Positions 51,485-59,515 of a stretch of DNA of 64,000 bases are shown in pieces (position 1 is the stretch's first letter; each line of letters opens with the position of its first letter). Position numbers and translations under genes: made by a program. This DNA is from Paludisphaera rhizosphaerae (lineage in GTDB: Bacteria > Planctomycetota > Planctomycetia > Isosphaerales > Isosphaeraceae): assembly GCF_011065895.1 (NCBI RefSeq), contig NZ_JAALCR010000009.1:248001-312000 (forward strand). Direction: 5' to 3'. The notes under the pieces are model-generated. The model was not told the origin of the DNA. It was given only the letters and a program-made list of their open reading frames with translations, and did not search any database.

Positions 51485-53521
51485 TCAGCCCGGCTTGGGA
51501 GGGTCGAGGGCGGGGAGGCCGTCTTCCGGGTCTTCGGGGAGGCTGGGTTTGTCGTAGAGGCGGAGGTAGCGGTAGTAGACCTCCAGCGTGAGGGCGGCGA
51601 AGGTGGTGCAGTAGATCCGGCCGCCGCGGGAGCCGTAGACGCTGTCGTCGGGGTCCCAACTGCCGGCCTGGTGGCCGGACGTGCGTTGGAGCGAGACCAG
51701 GCGGTCGCGCACGCGGTCGTTCCAGCGGGCCCAGGGGCGGCCGCCGTGCTGGTACATGGCGAGGGTCGCGTAATACCAGTAATACACGTTGGTCGAGCCC
51801 TTGTCGGATTCGTGCTTGAGCAGGAACTCGGCCGCCTCCGTGCTGGCCGGGCCGGGGCCGCCCCCGCCCAGGAACTGGCGGCAAACCCAGGCCTCGGCCG
51901 TCATCGTGGGGGTGACGTCCTCCCAGGGTTGGTACTTGGCCAAACCCTTGGCGTCGCCGTCGGCGACGCGCTGGAGCCAGGTCGCCGCTCCTTTCTCCAG
52001 CGACGCCTGATCGGGGATTGGCACCCCGGTCTCCCGGGCCGACTTGAGGGCCATCACGACCCAGCCCAGGATGCTGGTATCGCCCACCGTCGCCCCGGGG
52101 GCGTACCTCCAGGAGAGGCCGTCCTTGGCCCGGGCTTTCGCCAGGAACGCGACGGCTTTCTCGGCCGGTTCGCGGAGGCGAGGGTCGAGCGACAGGGCGT
52201 AGGCCTCGCAGAGGGCCAGCGTGGCCATCGCGTGGCAATACATGCCGACGGTCTTGGCGACGCCCCGCAGGTCGCCGTCGGGCTTCTGCTGGCGGAGGAG
52301 GAACGTCAGGCCCTTGGCGACGGTCGTCGCGTACTTGCCTTCCTTGTGCGTGTAGCCCGCACCCAGGTAGGTGAGCAGGGCGAGGCCGGTCAGGCCGGTG
52401 TCGGCCTCCCAGTAGGCGCACTCGCCGAAGCAGACCTGGCCGGCCGGGCAGTGGACGGTGAAGTCATCGTCCCCATCGACGACCTCGCCGTCGTCGTAGC
52501 GGGCGGTGCCGCCGTCCCAGCGGCCGTCGGCGTCCTGATGGCGGGCAAGCCAGTCCAGGGCCCGCTCCACGGCCTGCTCGCTGGCCGGGCTCGCCCCCGA
52601 TCGCTGGGCGCGGGTCGAGCGGTCGGCGTCGAGGCGGGGGCGGTAGATCTTGGGGACCTCGGTGATCGGCCCGCGAGGCGTGGACGACAGGTCGGCGAGC
52701 GGAGGCGCGGCGGGGGCGGTGGGCGTCGGCCGAGGCGTCGCGACGGCCAGCGGCGGCGGCTCGGGCCTGGAGACCGGCTTCTCCGTCCGCTCAGGAGTCG
52801 GCCGGGTCGTCGGCCGGCCGGATCGCAGCCTCGTATCGCCTGCGAGGGGGACGTTCCCCGGGCGCGGCTCGGCGTCGGGCGTGATGTCGAGCCTGGGGAT
52901 CTCGGGGGCGTTCAGGGTTTTGTCGTCGGTTGCGGCGATGGCTTCCGGGGCCGCGGCGGGGACGGCGGGAACGGAGTCCGGGGGCCTCGGGGCCTCCTCC
53001 GGAGCGGCCGGCTTCGGAAGCTCGGGCGCGGCGGGAGCGGCCGACTCCAGGGCCAATGGAGGAGCCGGTGAAGCTTCTGGCGCCGCCGCATGAGCCTCCA
53101 ACTCAGGACGAGTCGGGTCGAGGCGGCTCGCAGCCAGCGCGACGGGAACCTCCAGGCGGTCCACCGGCGAGGGGACGCGACCGGGCCGACCGTCGGTCGA
53201 GGCGAACGGCTGGACCTCGGTCGTCGGGCCTCCCGGCTCGACGACCGGCGAGACCCGGATCCGGCGGATATGCTCGCCTTCGTCGTCCGCGGAGCGGCTG
53301 GGGTTCAGGGCCCGCATCACGGCCGGAACGCCGCTGCCGCCCAGTAGAAGGGCGGCGTGCGCGGCGATCGAGAGGGCCAGGCAGCGGCGGATCGCCTGGC
53401 GCGATCCCCAACTCACCCAGACGAGGATCGCCAGCGCCAGCAGGCCCACCGCCCCCAGCGCCCACGCGCCGAGATCGGCCCTGAGCAGCAGCAGGAACGA
53501 TTCCAGGTCCAATCCGGTCAT
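51485..53521 (-). CDS. Membrane-anchored alpha/alpha-toroid protein with TonB-like anchor and Pro-rich linker
   Basis: A 678-residue protein. The N-terminus has a membrane segment (about 19-38) and a second (about 47-68) that carries SIAAH, i.e. Ser51-x3-His55, the TonB-type SxxxH signature. A long Pro/Ala/Glu-rich linker (about 75-310) follows. The C-terminal half (320-660) is a prenyltransferase/squalene-oxidase repeat domain: ALDWLARHQDADGRWDGG, TGLTGLALLTYLGAGYTHKEG, MYCHAMATLALCEAYALS, NVYYWYYATLAMYQHGG and FAALTLEVYYRYLRLYD. The DxDD acid motif of hopene cyclases is not seen. It is downstream of the ExbB-like gene (86 bp) and paralogous to the protein at 59516. It may be a binding or sensing domain in the periplasm. 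Confidence 0.88.
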   Translation of the reverse strand: MTGLDLESFLLLLRADLGAWALGAVGLLALAILVWVSWGSRQAIRRCLALSIAAHAALLLGGSGVPAVMRALNPSRSADDEGEHIRRIRVSPVVEPGGPTTEVQPFASTDGRPGRVPSPVDRLEVPVALAASRLDPTRPELEAHAAAPEASPAPPLALESAAPAAPELPKPAAPEEAPRPPDSVPAVPAAAPEAIAATDDKTLNAPEIPRLDITPDAEPRPGNVPLAGDTRLRSGRPTTRPTPERTEKPVSRPEPPPLAVATPRPTPTAPAAPPLADLSSTPRGPITEVPKIYRPRLDADRSTRAQRSGASPASEQAVERALDWLARHQDADGRWDGGTARYDDGEVVDGDDDFTVHCPAGQVCFGECAYWEADTGLTGLALLTYLGAGYTHKEGKYATTVAKGLTFLLRQQKPDGDLRGVAKTVGMYCHAMATLALCEAYALSLDPRLREPAEKAVAFLAKARAKDGLSWRYAPGATVGDTSILGWVVMALKSARETGVPIPDQASLEKGAATWLQRVADGDAKGLAKYQPWEDVTPTMTAEAWVCRQFLGGGGPGPASTEAAEFLLKHESDKGSTNVYYWYYATLAMYQHGGRPWARWNDRVRDRLVSLQRTSGHQAGSWDPDDSVYGSRGGRIYCTTFAALTLEVYYRYLRLYDKPSLPEDPEDGLPALDPPKPG

Positions 53522-53607
53522 CGCGCCCCTCGTCCCCTCGGCCCGTCCGTGCCCCCCCGTTCATCCACATCCCAGCATAGTCGAAACGCCCGGAGACCGC
53601 ACGCGGT

Positions 53608-54540
53608 TCACGCGCCGGCCGAGGAGTCGTCCCTGAGCTTGCGCGGGGCCGATTCCCGCACCGGGATCACCATGATCGGCCGTCGCGGGCTGGAGGCGTC
53701 GCCGATCCGGATGTGCGGCGTCGAGGGATACGAGGGGGCGATCGGCTGCGGCGACGGGGCGGGCGGCGGCGCGACCGTGAGCGTCGGCGCATGGGCCTTC
53801 GTGGTCATGGCGACGGCGTCGATGGTCTCGGCCCCGATCCGGTCGAGCGTCGCGCCCAGGCGTTCGACGCGGGTGGCGAGCAGGTCGTAGAGGACGAGAG
53901 CCGCCACGCCCAGCGCCGCACCGGCGATCAGGGGAGCCAGGGCGTCGGCCGTCGCCGGGCCGGTGACGGGGGCGTCGCCTGAGAAGCGGAGCAAGCGATC
54001 CGCGGCCAGGAGGGCGCCCAGCAGGCCCAGCAGCGGAGCCAGCACAGCGATCCTCCGCAGCGTCCCGACGTTCCGGCGCAGCCGGTCGGACTCCCAGCGG
54101 TGGGCCAGGCCCACGGCGCGTTCCATGTCGACGGCCGGCCGTCCCCAGCGTCGGACGGCCGCCAGGGCCACGCGGGCGGCGGGGCTGGGGTGCATCTCGC
54201 AGTAGTCGAGCGCCTTGCCGCCGTCGAGCTTCCCTTCGTGCAGGCGGTCGAGGAACTTGGAGAGGAAGTCCCTGGGGACGACGGCCCGGCGTCGCAGACG
54301 GAGGAGCCGTTCCAGCGTCACGCAAACGCCCAGGGCCGCGCAGGCCGCGAGGCCGCCCCAGGTCATGCGCTCGGCGGGGGGCGTCCGCTCGTACCAGGCG
54401 AGCGTCTGGGCCCCGGCGCGGGCTGCCAGTCGCTGGGCCTGGGCCGAGAGATCGGCCGCGTTCGGCCCGGCAGCCGTCGCCGACGCCGAGGCGATCACAA
54501 TCGCGGCCGCCGCTGCGGCGATCCGAGTCATCACGATCAT
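53608..54540 (-). CDS. MotA/TolQ/ExbB-family protein with atypical pore residues
   Basis: A 310-residue membrane protein. After an N-terminal signal-like segment it has three helices (about 60-78, 162-184 and 200-221) in the TolQ/ExbB layout, with the long cytoplasmic region between the first and second. Family motifs are VLAPLLGLLGALLAADRLL and ALAPLIAGAALGVAALVLYDLL. At both positions where ExbB has pore-lining Thr (GLLGT and TA.G), this protein has Ala or Gly, so proton conduction is doubtful. No ExbD/TolR gene is in the window. The C-terminus is Pro-rich. The ATG has GGAG 7 bp upstream. It lies between the TPR protein gene and the TonB-anchored toroid gene. Confidence 0.85.
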   Translation of the reverse strand: MIVMTRIAAAAAAIVIASASATAAGPNAADLSAQAQRLAARAGAQTLAWYERTPPAERMTWGGLAACAALGVCVTLERLLRLRRRAVVPRDFLSKFLDRLHEGKLDGGKALDYCEMHPSPAARVALAAVRRWGRPAVDMERAVGLAHRWESDRLRRNVGTLRRIAVLAPLLGLLGALLAADRLLRFSGDAPVTGPATADALAPLIAGAALGVAALVLYDLLATRVERLGATLDRIGAETIDAVAMTTKAHAPTLTVAPPPAPSPQPIAPSYPSTPHIRIGDASSPRRPIMVIPVRESAPRKLRDDSSAGA

Positions 54541-54564
54541 GGACGGGCTCCTTCCCAGAGAACC

Positions 54565-54724
54565 GTCTTCCCCCCTGGAGGGAGAAGACAGACCCCGCAG
54601 GGGTCAGATGAGGGGGAGATCGGCGCGGCGCGGTCGACGATCCGTCGGATGCGAGTCCGACGGCGGTCGTCCCCCTCATCCGGCCCTTCGGGCCACCTTC
54701 CCCCTCCAGGGGGGAAGGCCGTTA
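54565..54724. repeat. REPIN-like inverted-repeat element, CTTCCCCC subtype
   Basis: A 160 bp element with inverted end units (54565-54620 and 54667-54724). The ends are GTCTTCCCCCCTGGAGGG and its counterpart with a GGCCCTTCGGGCC-type second stem. It lies in the 211 bp gap between the TPR protein stop and the ExbB-like gene start, and so splits an otherwise likely operon. Confidence 0.82.
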
Positions 54725-54751
54725 CGATCGCTTCCTTGCGAATCATGGCGG

Positions 54752-57700
54752 CTATTTCTTTCCGGACGGATGTTCGGCCAGGACCTTGTCGCGGCGGGCT
54801 TTCGCCTCGGCGGCGTGGGGGTCGTCGGAGAAATCTTTCGTTAAGCGTTCATACGTCTCGGCGGCTTCGGACCAGCGTCCCATGCGTTCGTAGACCTTGC
54901 CGGCTTCCAGCAGGGCGGCGGCTCGACGCCTTGGGGAGTCGTAATTGATATCGACACGGAGGAACTCCCGGAGCGCCTGGAGGAACTTCTCCTCGTGGAA
55001 GAAGGTTTCGCCGATCATGAGCTGGGCCTGCGCCGCCAGGTCGCCCTGCTGCCGGCGGGCGTCGATCACCGCCTGGAAGGCCGTGCGGGCGTCTTCCGGG
55101 CGGCCCAGGCCGAGCAAGGCACGGCCTCGGGCGAACTCGACGGGGTCACGCTCGGCGGGGACGGTGATCGAGCCCTTGAGCGCGTCGGCCTCGTCGAGCG
55201 CCGGCTGCCAGCGCTTGAGGCCGAGGAGGCACTCGATGCGACGCTCCTTCGCCAGTTTCAGGAGGTCCGGCGGATCGTCGGGGGCCGCTGGGGCGGCGAT
55301 CAGGTCGGCCAGGGTCTTCTCGGCCGTCTCGAACTGGTCCTGTCGTAGTGCGGCCTCGGCGCGGAGGAATTTGGCCTCTCGGATGCGAGGATTGGCCGGG
55401 GTTTCGGCGATCAGGCGGTCGAGCGTCGTCGCGGCCTGGGGCCATTCGGCTCGTTCGATGCGGGTGCGGCCCAGGCGGTAAAGGACGTCGGCGGCGAGCC
55501 GTTCCGGGAGCTTGGGGGCGTCTGGGCCTGTATCGTCGACGAGCGGTGCGAGCAGCTTCTCGACCTCGGCGAAGTCCTTCCGCGCGTTGGCCGATTCCGC
55601 CAGGTTGAACCGGGCGTCGGCCGCGTAGGGGCCGTTCGGGAAGTCGGCGAGCAGGCCGGCGAAAACCTTGTCGGCGTCGTCGAGTTTGCCGTCGTCGACG
55701 AGGTCCCAGCCGCGTTCGGCGAGCAGAGCGTCGATGGGCTGGTTGATCGCCTTGAGGCGGTCGCGGGCGGCGTCGCCGTCGAGGAGTTTGCCCAGCAACA
55801 CGGCGGCCTCGCCGGGCTTGTCCTTCGCCAGCAGCCGAGAACGGGCGAGCGCCGCGAACAGGGCGGCGTCCTGCTTCGGCGCGCGAGTCTCGACCTGCTC
55901 GTAGGCGGCGAGGGCCTCGTCGAGCTTGCCGGACGCCTCGACGGCCCTGGCTTTCTCCAACAGGAGGTCGGCGGTCTTCGTTTCATCGGTCGTCCGGGCG
56001 AGGAGGGCGTCGAACGCCTTCGCGGCCGAGGCGGCGTCCCCCTGTTTGGCCAGGGAGCGAGCGAGGCCCAATTCGGCCCGGTCGTGGATGTTCGGGTCGG
56101 TGGAATCGGCCAGGGTGCGGAATCGCTCGACGGCCTTCGGGAGTTCGCCGGCGTTCACGAACGCCTCGGCCAGCCGGAGTTGGGCGGGGGGCAGTGCGGC
56201 GCTCCTCGGAAAGCGCGTTGCCAGGCGGTCGACGGTCTCGGCGGCGTCATCGCGACGGTTCAGCGCCAACAGGGCGGCGGCGCGATTGGCCAGGGCGTGA
56301 TCGGCGATCGGACCGTCGGGAGCGGCTTCGAGATACTGGGCGAAGGCGGCCTCGGCCTCGGCGAAGCGGCCGGCGTCCAGATGGGAGCGGCCCAGCAGGA
56401 AGGCGGCGTCGGCCCCGGCGCCCTTGCGGGAGGACTTCGCCAACTCGGCCAGCATGGCGTCGGCCTGCTCGGTCTTGCCGACGGCCCGGTAGGCCTGAGC
56501 CAGCTCATATCGGGCGGCGTCGACGACTTCCGGCGAAGGGGCGAGCGGCTTCGCCCCCTGGCCCAGGATCGCCTCCAGCGCCGGGATCGCGTCGGCGGGA
56601 CGGCCGTCGGCGACTGCGGCTTTCGCCTGCACGAGCAGGACGTCCGCGTGCAGCTTGCTCTCGGGGAACTTCACGGCGAAGTCCTGGGCGAGCTTTTCCG
56701 CCCCGGTCTTGTCGCCGGCCTGGAGCGCGAGCCGGGCGGCTTCAAGCCAGGCGTCGTCGGCCCAGGGGCCGGACGGAGCCGTCTCCGCGACCTTCAGGAA
56801 CCGCTCCCGCGCGTCGGGAAGCCGCTTCAAGGCCCGCAAGGCCTCGGCCGAGCGGAAGAGCAAGGCCGGCAGCAGCAGCGACTTCTCGGCCCGGGGGATC
56901 GCGTCGTCGAGCGTCTTCAACGCGGCTTCGGCCTGGTCGCGGCGGAGATCGGTCGAGGCCAGATCCAGGCTCGCTTCCAACGACGTCGCATCGGCCGGGT
57001 CGGCGGCGAGCGGACGCAGCAGGTCGGCCGCCTCGTCGAGCCGGTCGAGCTTGAGCAGCGCCTGAGCGCGGCGAAGCCGGGCCTCGGATCGCAGAGGGCC
57101 CGAACCGCCGACGTCCCCCAGCGCCTTCTCCGCGACCTCGTAACGGCCGGCGGCCAGCTCGATCTTGCCGACCTGAAGTCTCGCCTTGTCGATCCATTCG
57201 GGCGGATTGCGGCGGATCAGATCGTTCAGGACGTCGAGCGCGGCCTGGGTCTCTCCGGTCGCCGCGAGGGCACGCCCCAGGCCGTAGCGGGCGCGATCGG
57301 CGAGCCGTGCGTTGGGGAAACTCTTGAGCGCCTGTTCATAGGCTGAGCGGGCGGCCTTGGGGTCGTCCAGGGCCGACCGCACGTCGCCCAGGTAGGTCCA
57401 GGCGGTTTCCAGATTGGGGTGTGCTTCGGGAGCGTCGGTGAACCGTTCGAGCGCCTCGCGCGCAGCGGGGAGATCCCCCAGCATGTACGAGAGTTCCCCC
57501 AGCCGATACCAGGCCGTTCGCGCCCGGGCATGCTCAGGGGCCCGGCGGAGGAACTCGCGGAAGGCGTCGCGAGCCTCGCGGTAGTGGCCCTGAAGCAGCT
57601 CCGCGCTGGCGAGGCCGAAGCGGGCGTCGTCGCCGTGGGGAGGCTTGGGATCGGTCTCCAGGAACTTGGCGTACTCGTCGGCCGCCAGGTCGTACTTGCG

Positions 57701-57889
57701 CTGGCGAAAGAGTTCGTGCGCGAATCGGAGGGCCCGGGGCATTGGGCTGGGGGCCTCGGCGTCCTGTCCTGTCGCGACGCTCGCCGCGGCCAGCAGCAGG
57801 AGGCCCGCCAGGGCGCGCAAGGGCGCCGGGCCGCGTCGACGACCCGCTCCTCTTCCCTCCCTGTCCCAGCCGAGGCCGATCAATCGCAC
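54752..57889 (-). CDS. Large exported tetratricopeptide-repeat protein
   Basis: A 1045-residue exported protein. A basic N-terminus and hydrophobic core (LRALAGLLLLAAASVATGQ) act as a signal peptide. The rest is almost entirely TPR/Sel1-like helical hairpins with a period of about 34 residues: RKYDLAADEYAKFLETDPK, GHYREARDAFREFLRRAP, GRFAEAEAAFAQYLEAAP and MGRWSEAAETYERLTKDF. The GTG at 57889 touches its own GGGAGG; a TTG at 57883 has better spacing and may be the true start. It is probably a periplasmic scaffold working with the ExbB-like and toroid proteins downstream, as YbgF-like TPR proteins do in Tol systems. That link is inference. Confidence 0.85.
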   Translation of the reverse strand: MRLIGLGWDREGRGAGRRRGPAPLRALAGLLLLAAASVATGQDAEAPSPMPRALRFAHELFRQRKYDLAADEYAKFLETDPKPPHGDDARFGLASAELLQGHYREARDAFREFLRRAPEHARARTAWYRLGELSYMLGDLPAAREALERFTDAPEAHPNLETAWTYLGDVRSALDDPKAARSAYEQALKSFPNARLADRARYGLGRALAATGETQAALDVLNDLIRRNPPEWIDKARLQVGKIELAAGRYEVAEKALGDVGGSGPLRSEARLRRAQALLKLDRLDEAADLLRPLAADPADATSLEASLDLASTDLRRDQAEAALKTLDDAIPRAEKSLLLPALLFRSAEALRALKRLPDARERFLKVAETAPSGPWADDAWLEAARLALQAGDKTGAEKLAQDFAVKFPESKLHADVLLVQAKAAVADGRPADAIPALEAILGQGAKPLAPSPEVVDAARYELAQAYRAVGKTEQADAMLAELAKSSRKGAGADAAFLLGRSHLDAGRFAEAEAAFAQYLEAAPDGPIADHALANRAAALLALNRRDDAAETVDRLATRFPRSAALPPAQLRLAEAFVNAGELPKAVERFRTLADSTDPNIHDRAELGLARSLAKQGDAASAAKAFDALLARTTDETKTADLLLEKARAVEASGKLDEALAAYEQVETRAPKQDAALFAALARSRLLAKDKPGEAAVLLGKLLDGDAARDRLKAINQPIDALLAERGWDLVDDGKLDDADKVFAGLLADFPNGPYAADARFNLAESANARKDFAEVEKLLAPLVDDTGPDAPKLPERLAADVLYRLGRTRIERAEWPQAATTLDRLIAETPANPRIREAKFLRAEAALRQDQFETAEKTLADLIAAPAAPDDPPDLLKLAKERRIECLLGLKRWQPALDEADALKGSITVPAERDPVEFARGRALLGLGRPEDARTAFQAVIDARRQQGDLAAQAQLMIGETFFHEEKFLQALREFLRVDINYDSPRRRAAALLEAGKVYERMGRWSEAAETYERLTKDFSDDPHAAEAKARRDKVLAEHPSGKK

Positions 57890-58421
57890 CTCCCGCTCCG
57901 CGGATCCACACCAACAATCGGCGATCGTCGTCGGATCAACCGTCCTGATCTTCGGTTTTCGCCGTCCGCGACAGACGCCCTCTCCGTCAATCTATCGTCG
58001 GCCGGACGCGCCGCTCAAGCCTCGGAGGCCGCCGTTCGACCGTCGGAATCGCGCAGGAACATCCCTACCACTGGATCGGCATGTTAGACTTCGGACAACA
58101 ACAGCAACTTCGGGACCCGCCCAATCCACGCGCGGCGGACCACTCGCCGATTGCCTAGCTCGCTGAAACGCTATAAGTTGGCGCAGTTGTTGCGGTCAGC
58201 TCAACCTGCGAGGTCGGCTTAGGCGATTGAGTCCAGAAAAACTGTTGGGTGGATCCTGGACTCGGCGTTAAAGTCGGTATAGTCTGCTGGAAATTCGCAA
58301 AACACCCAAAGCTCGCAGTTGGTGAGCTAGTATAGTAGAGCGAACTCTGCCTCCTGTACCGCCTCCGGCGTGTAAGCGAGTCTTCAGCAACTTTTGTTCG
58401 GCCCCCGTGGAGATTGCAACA
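57890..58421. other. Divergent promoter region of TPR and 13-residue-repeat protein genes
   Basis: About 530 bp with no gene. From about 58130 to 58400 it is richer in A+T than its surroundings. It holds two TATAGT hexamers (58278-58283 and 58331-58336) that could act as -10 boxes for the plus-strand gene. No repeat element is seen. Confidence 0.5.
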
Positions 58422-59279
58422 ATGCTTCGCTCTTCGTTGTTCGGCGCGGCCGCGCTAGCCTTCGCGGCTTCTCCGGCCTTCGCTCAGGCTCCGTCCAAGC
58501 AGGCCCCCGTGCCGGTCGCTCCGGCCAAGGTCGCGCCGGTCCCCGTCGCTCCGACCAAGGTCGCGCCGGTCGCTCAGGCTCCTGTGGCCCCGACCAAGGT
58601 CGCGCCGGTCGCCCAGGCTCCTGTCGCTCCGACGAAGGTCGTCCCGGTCGCGCAGGCTCCTGTGGCTCCGACGAAGGTCGTCCCGGTCGCCCAGGCTCCT
58701 GTGGCTCCGACGAAGGTCGTCCCGGTCGCCCAGGCCCCTGTGGCCCCGACCAAGGTCGCGCCGGTCGCCCAGGTCCCTGCCGCTCCGGCCAAGGTTGAGC
58801 CGACTCCGGTTGCTCCGACGAAGGTCGTGCCGGTCGCCCAGGCCCCGGTTGCTCCGACGAAGGTTGTGCCGGTCGCCCAGGCTCCTGTGGCTCCGACGAA
58901 GGTCGTCCCGGTCGCCCAGGCTCCTGTGGCTCCGACGAAGGTCGTCCCGGTCGCCCAGGCTCCTGTGGCCCCGACCAAGGTTGTTCCAGTCGCCCAGGCC
59001 CCGGTCGCCCCTGCCAAGGTCGCCCCGGTTGCTCAGGCTCCTGTGGCTCCTGCCAAGGTCGCGCCGGTTGCTCAGGCTCCTGTGGCTCCTGCCAAGGTCG
59101 CCCCGGTCGCTCAGATCCCGGCCACGCCTGCCAAGGTCGTCCCGGTCGCTCCGGCTGCCCCGGCTCCTGCCGCTCCGGCTGACGAGCCGCCGCCGGCCCC
59201 CGCCCCGGCTCCTGCCGCTCCGTCGATCCCGGCGGCTCCGACGATCCCGGCCGTCCCGCCGGTCCCGACCGCCAAGTGA
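58422..59279 (+). CDS. Secreted Pro/Ala/Val protein built of 13-residue repeats
   Basis: A 285-residue exported protein (signal peptide 1-21, SSLFGAAALAFAASPAFA). Residues 48-239 are 14 near-perfect copies of the 13-residue unit [AV]PVAQAPVAP[TA]KV, broken once by a short 10-residue variant (EPTPVAPTKV). The C-terminus is Pro/Ala-rich with no further domain. Each unit has one Lys, so the chain is evenly spaced in positive charge and should be extended (polyproline-like). It could be a periplasmic spacer, a wall- or polymer-binding strap, or a surface polymer. The ATG has GGAG 9 bp upstream. A terminator follows. No family is recognised. Confidence 0.88.
   Translation: MLRSSLFGAAALAFAASPAFAQAPSKQAPVPVAPAKVAPVPVAPTKVAPVAQAPVAPTKVAPVAQAPVAPTKVVPVAQAPVAPTKVVPVAQAPVAPTKVVPVAQAPVAPTKVAPVAQVPAAPAKVEPTPVAPTKVVPVAQAPVAPTKVVPVAQAPVAPTKVVPVAQAPVAPTKVVPVAQAPVAPTKVVPVAQAPVAPAKVAPVAQAPVAPAKVAPVAQAPVAPAKVAPVAQIPATPAKVVPVAPAAPAPAAPADEPPPAPAPAPAAPSIPAAPTIPAVPPVPTAK
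58563..59138 (+). repeat. 39-bp coding tandem repeat
   Basis: Fourteen 39-bp units (one 30-bp variant among them) encode the 13-residue repeat. Neighbouring copies such as those at about 58620-58730 and 58880-58970 are almost identical at DNA level, so copy number probably varies between strains. Confidence 0.88.
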
Positions 59280-59312
59280 GTCTGGGTCGAGTCGAGACGC
59301 GAAAATCACCGA

Positions 59313-59346
59313 AGTCCCCGGCCGTTGCTGGTCGGGGACTTTTTTT
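59313..59346 (+). terminator. Rho-independent terminator
   Basis: AGTCCCCGGCC (59313-59323) and GGTCGGGGACT (59330-59340) form an 11-bp stem with a 6-base loop, followed by a run of six further T. It lies 33 bp after the stop of the repeat protein gene. Confidence 0.92.
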
Positions 59347-59515
59347 GCGCGCACGAACGAAGGAAATCGGCGATTCTCAAGACGGGGCCGCGCGAGGCGT
59401 CGCCTGAGTATAGGCAGGAAACGCGCTCGGCGCCTGGCGGATTCGCCCGGCGTGCCCCTAGAATGGACGAGCAACCCGGGACGGTGACGCCACCTCGATC
59501 CAACCGAGTCCCCCC

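Noticed and set aside
51485-53521. Squalene-hopene cyclase completing the hpn pathway
   Set aside because: The repeat fold is shared, but the DxDD acid motif is missing and the protein has TonB-like anchor helices and a long Pro-rich linker. The same holds for 59516-61123.
58574-59017. Minus-strand frame with 13-residue WATGTTFVGATGA repeats
   Set aside because: It is the exact complement of the plus-strand 39-bp repeat. The plus frame has a signal peptide, ribosome-binding site and terminator.
58563-59138. CRISPR-like array
   Set aside because: The 39-bp units are directly adjacent, without unique spacers, and are read in frame as a 13-residue peptide.
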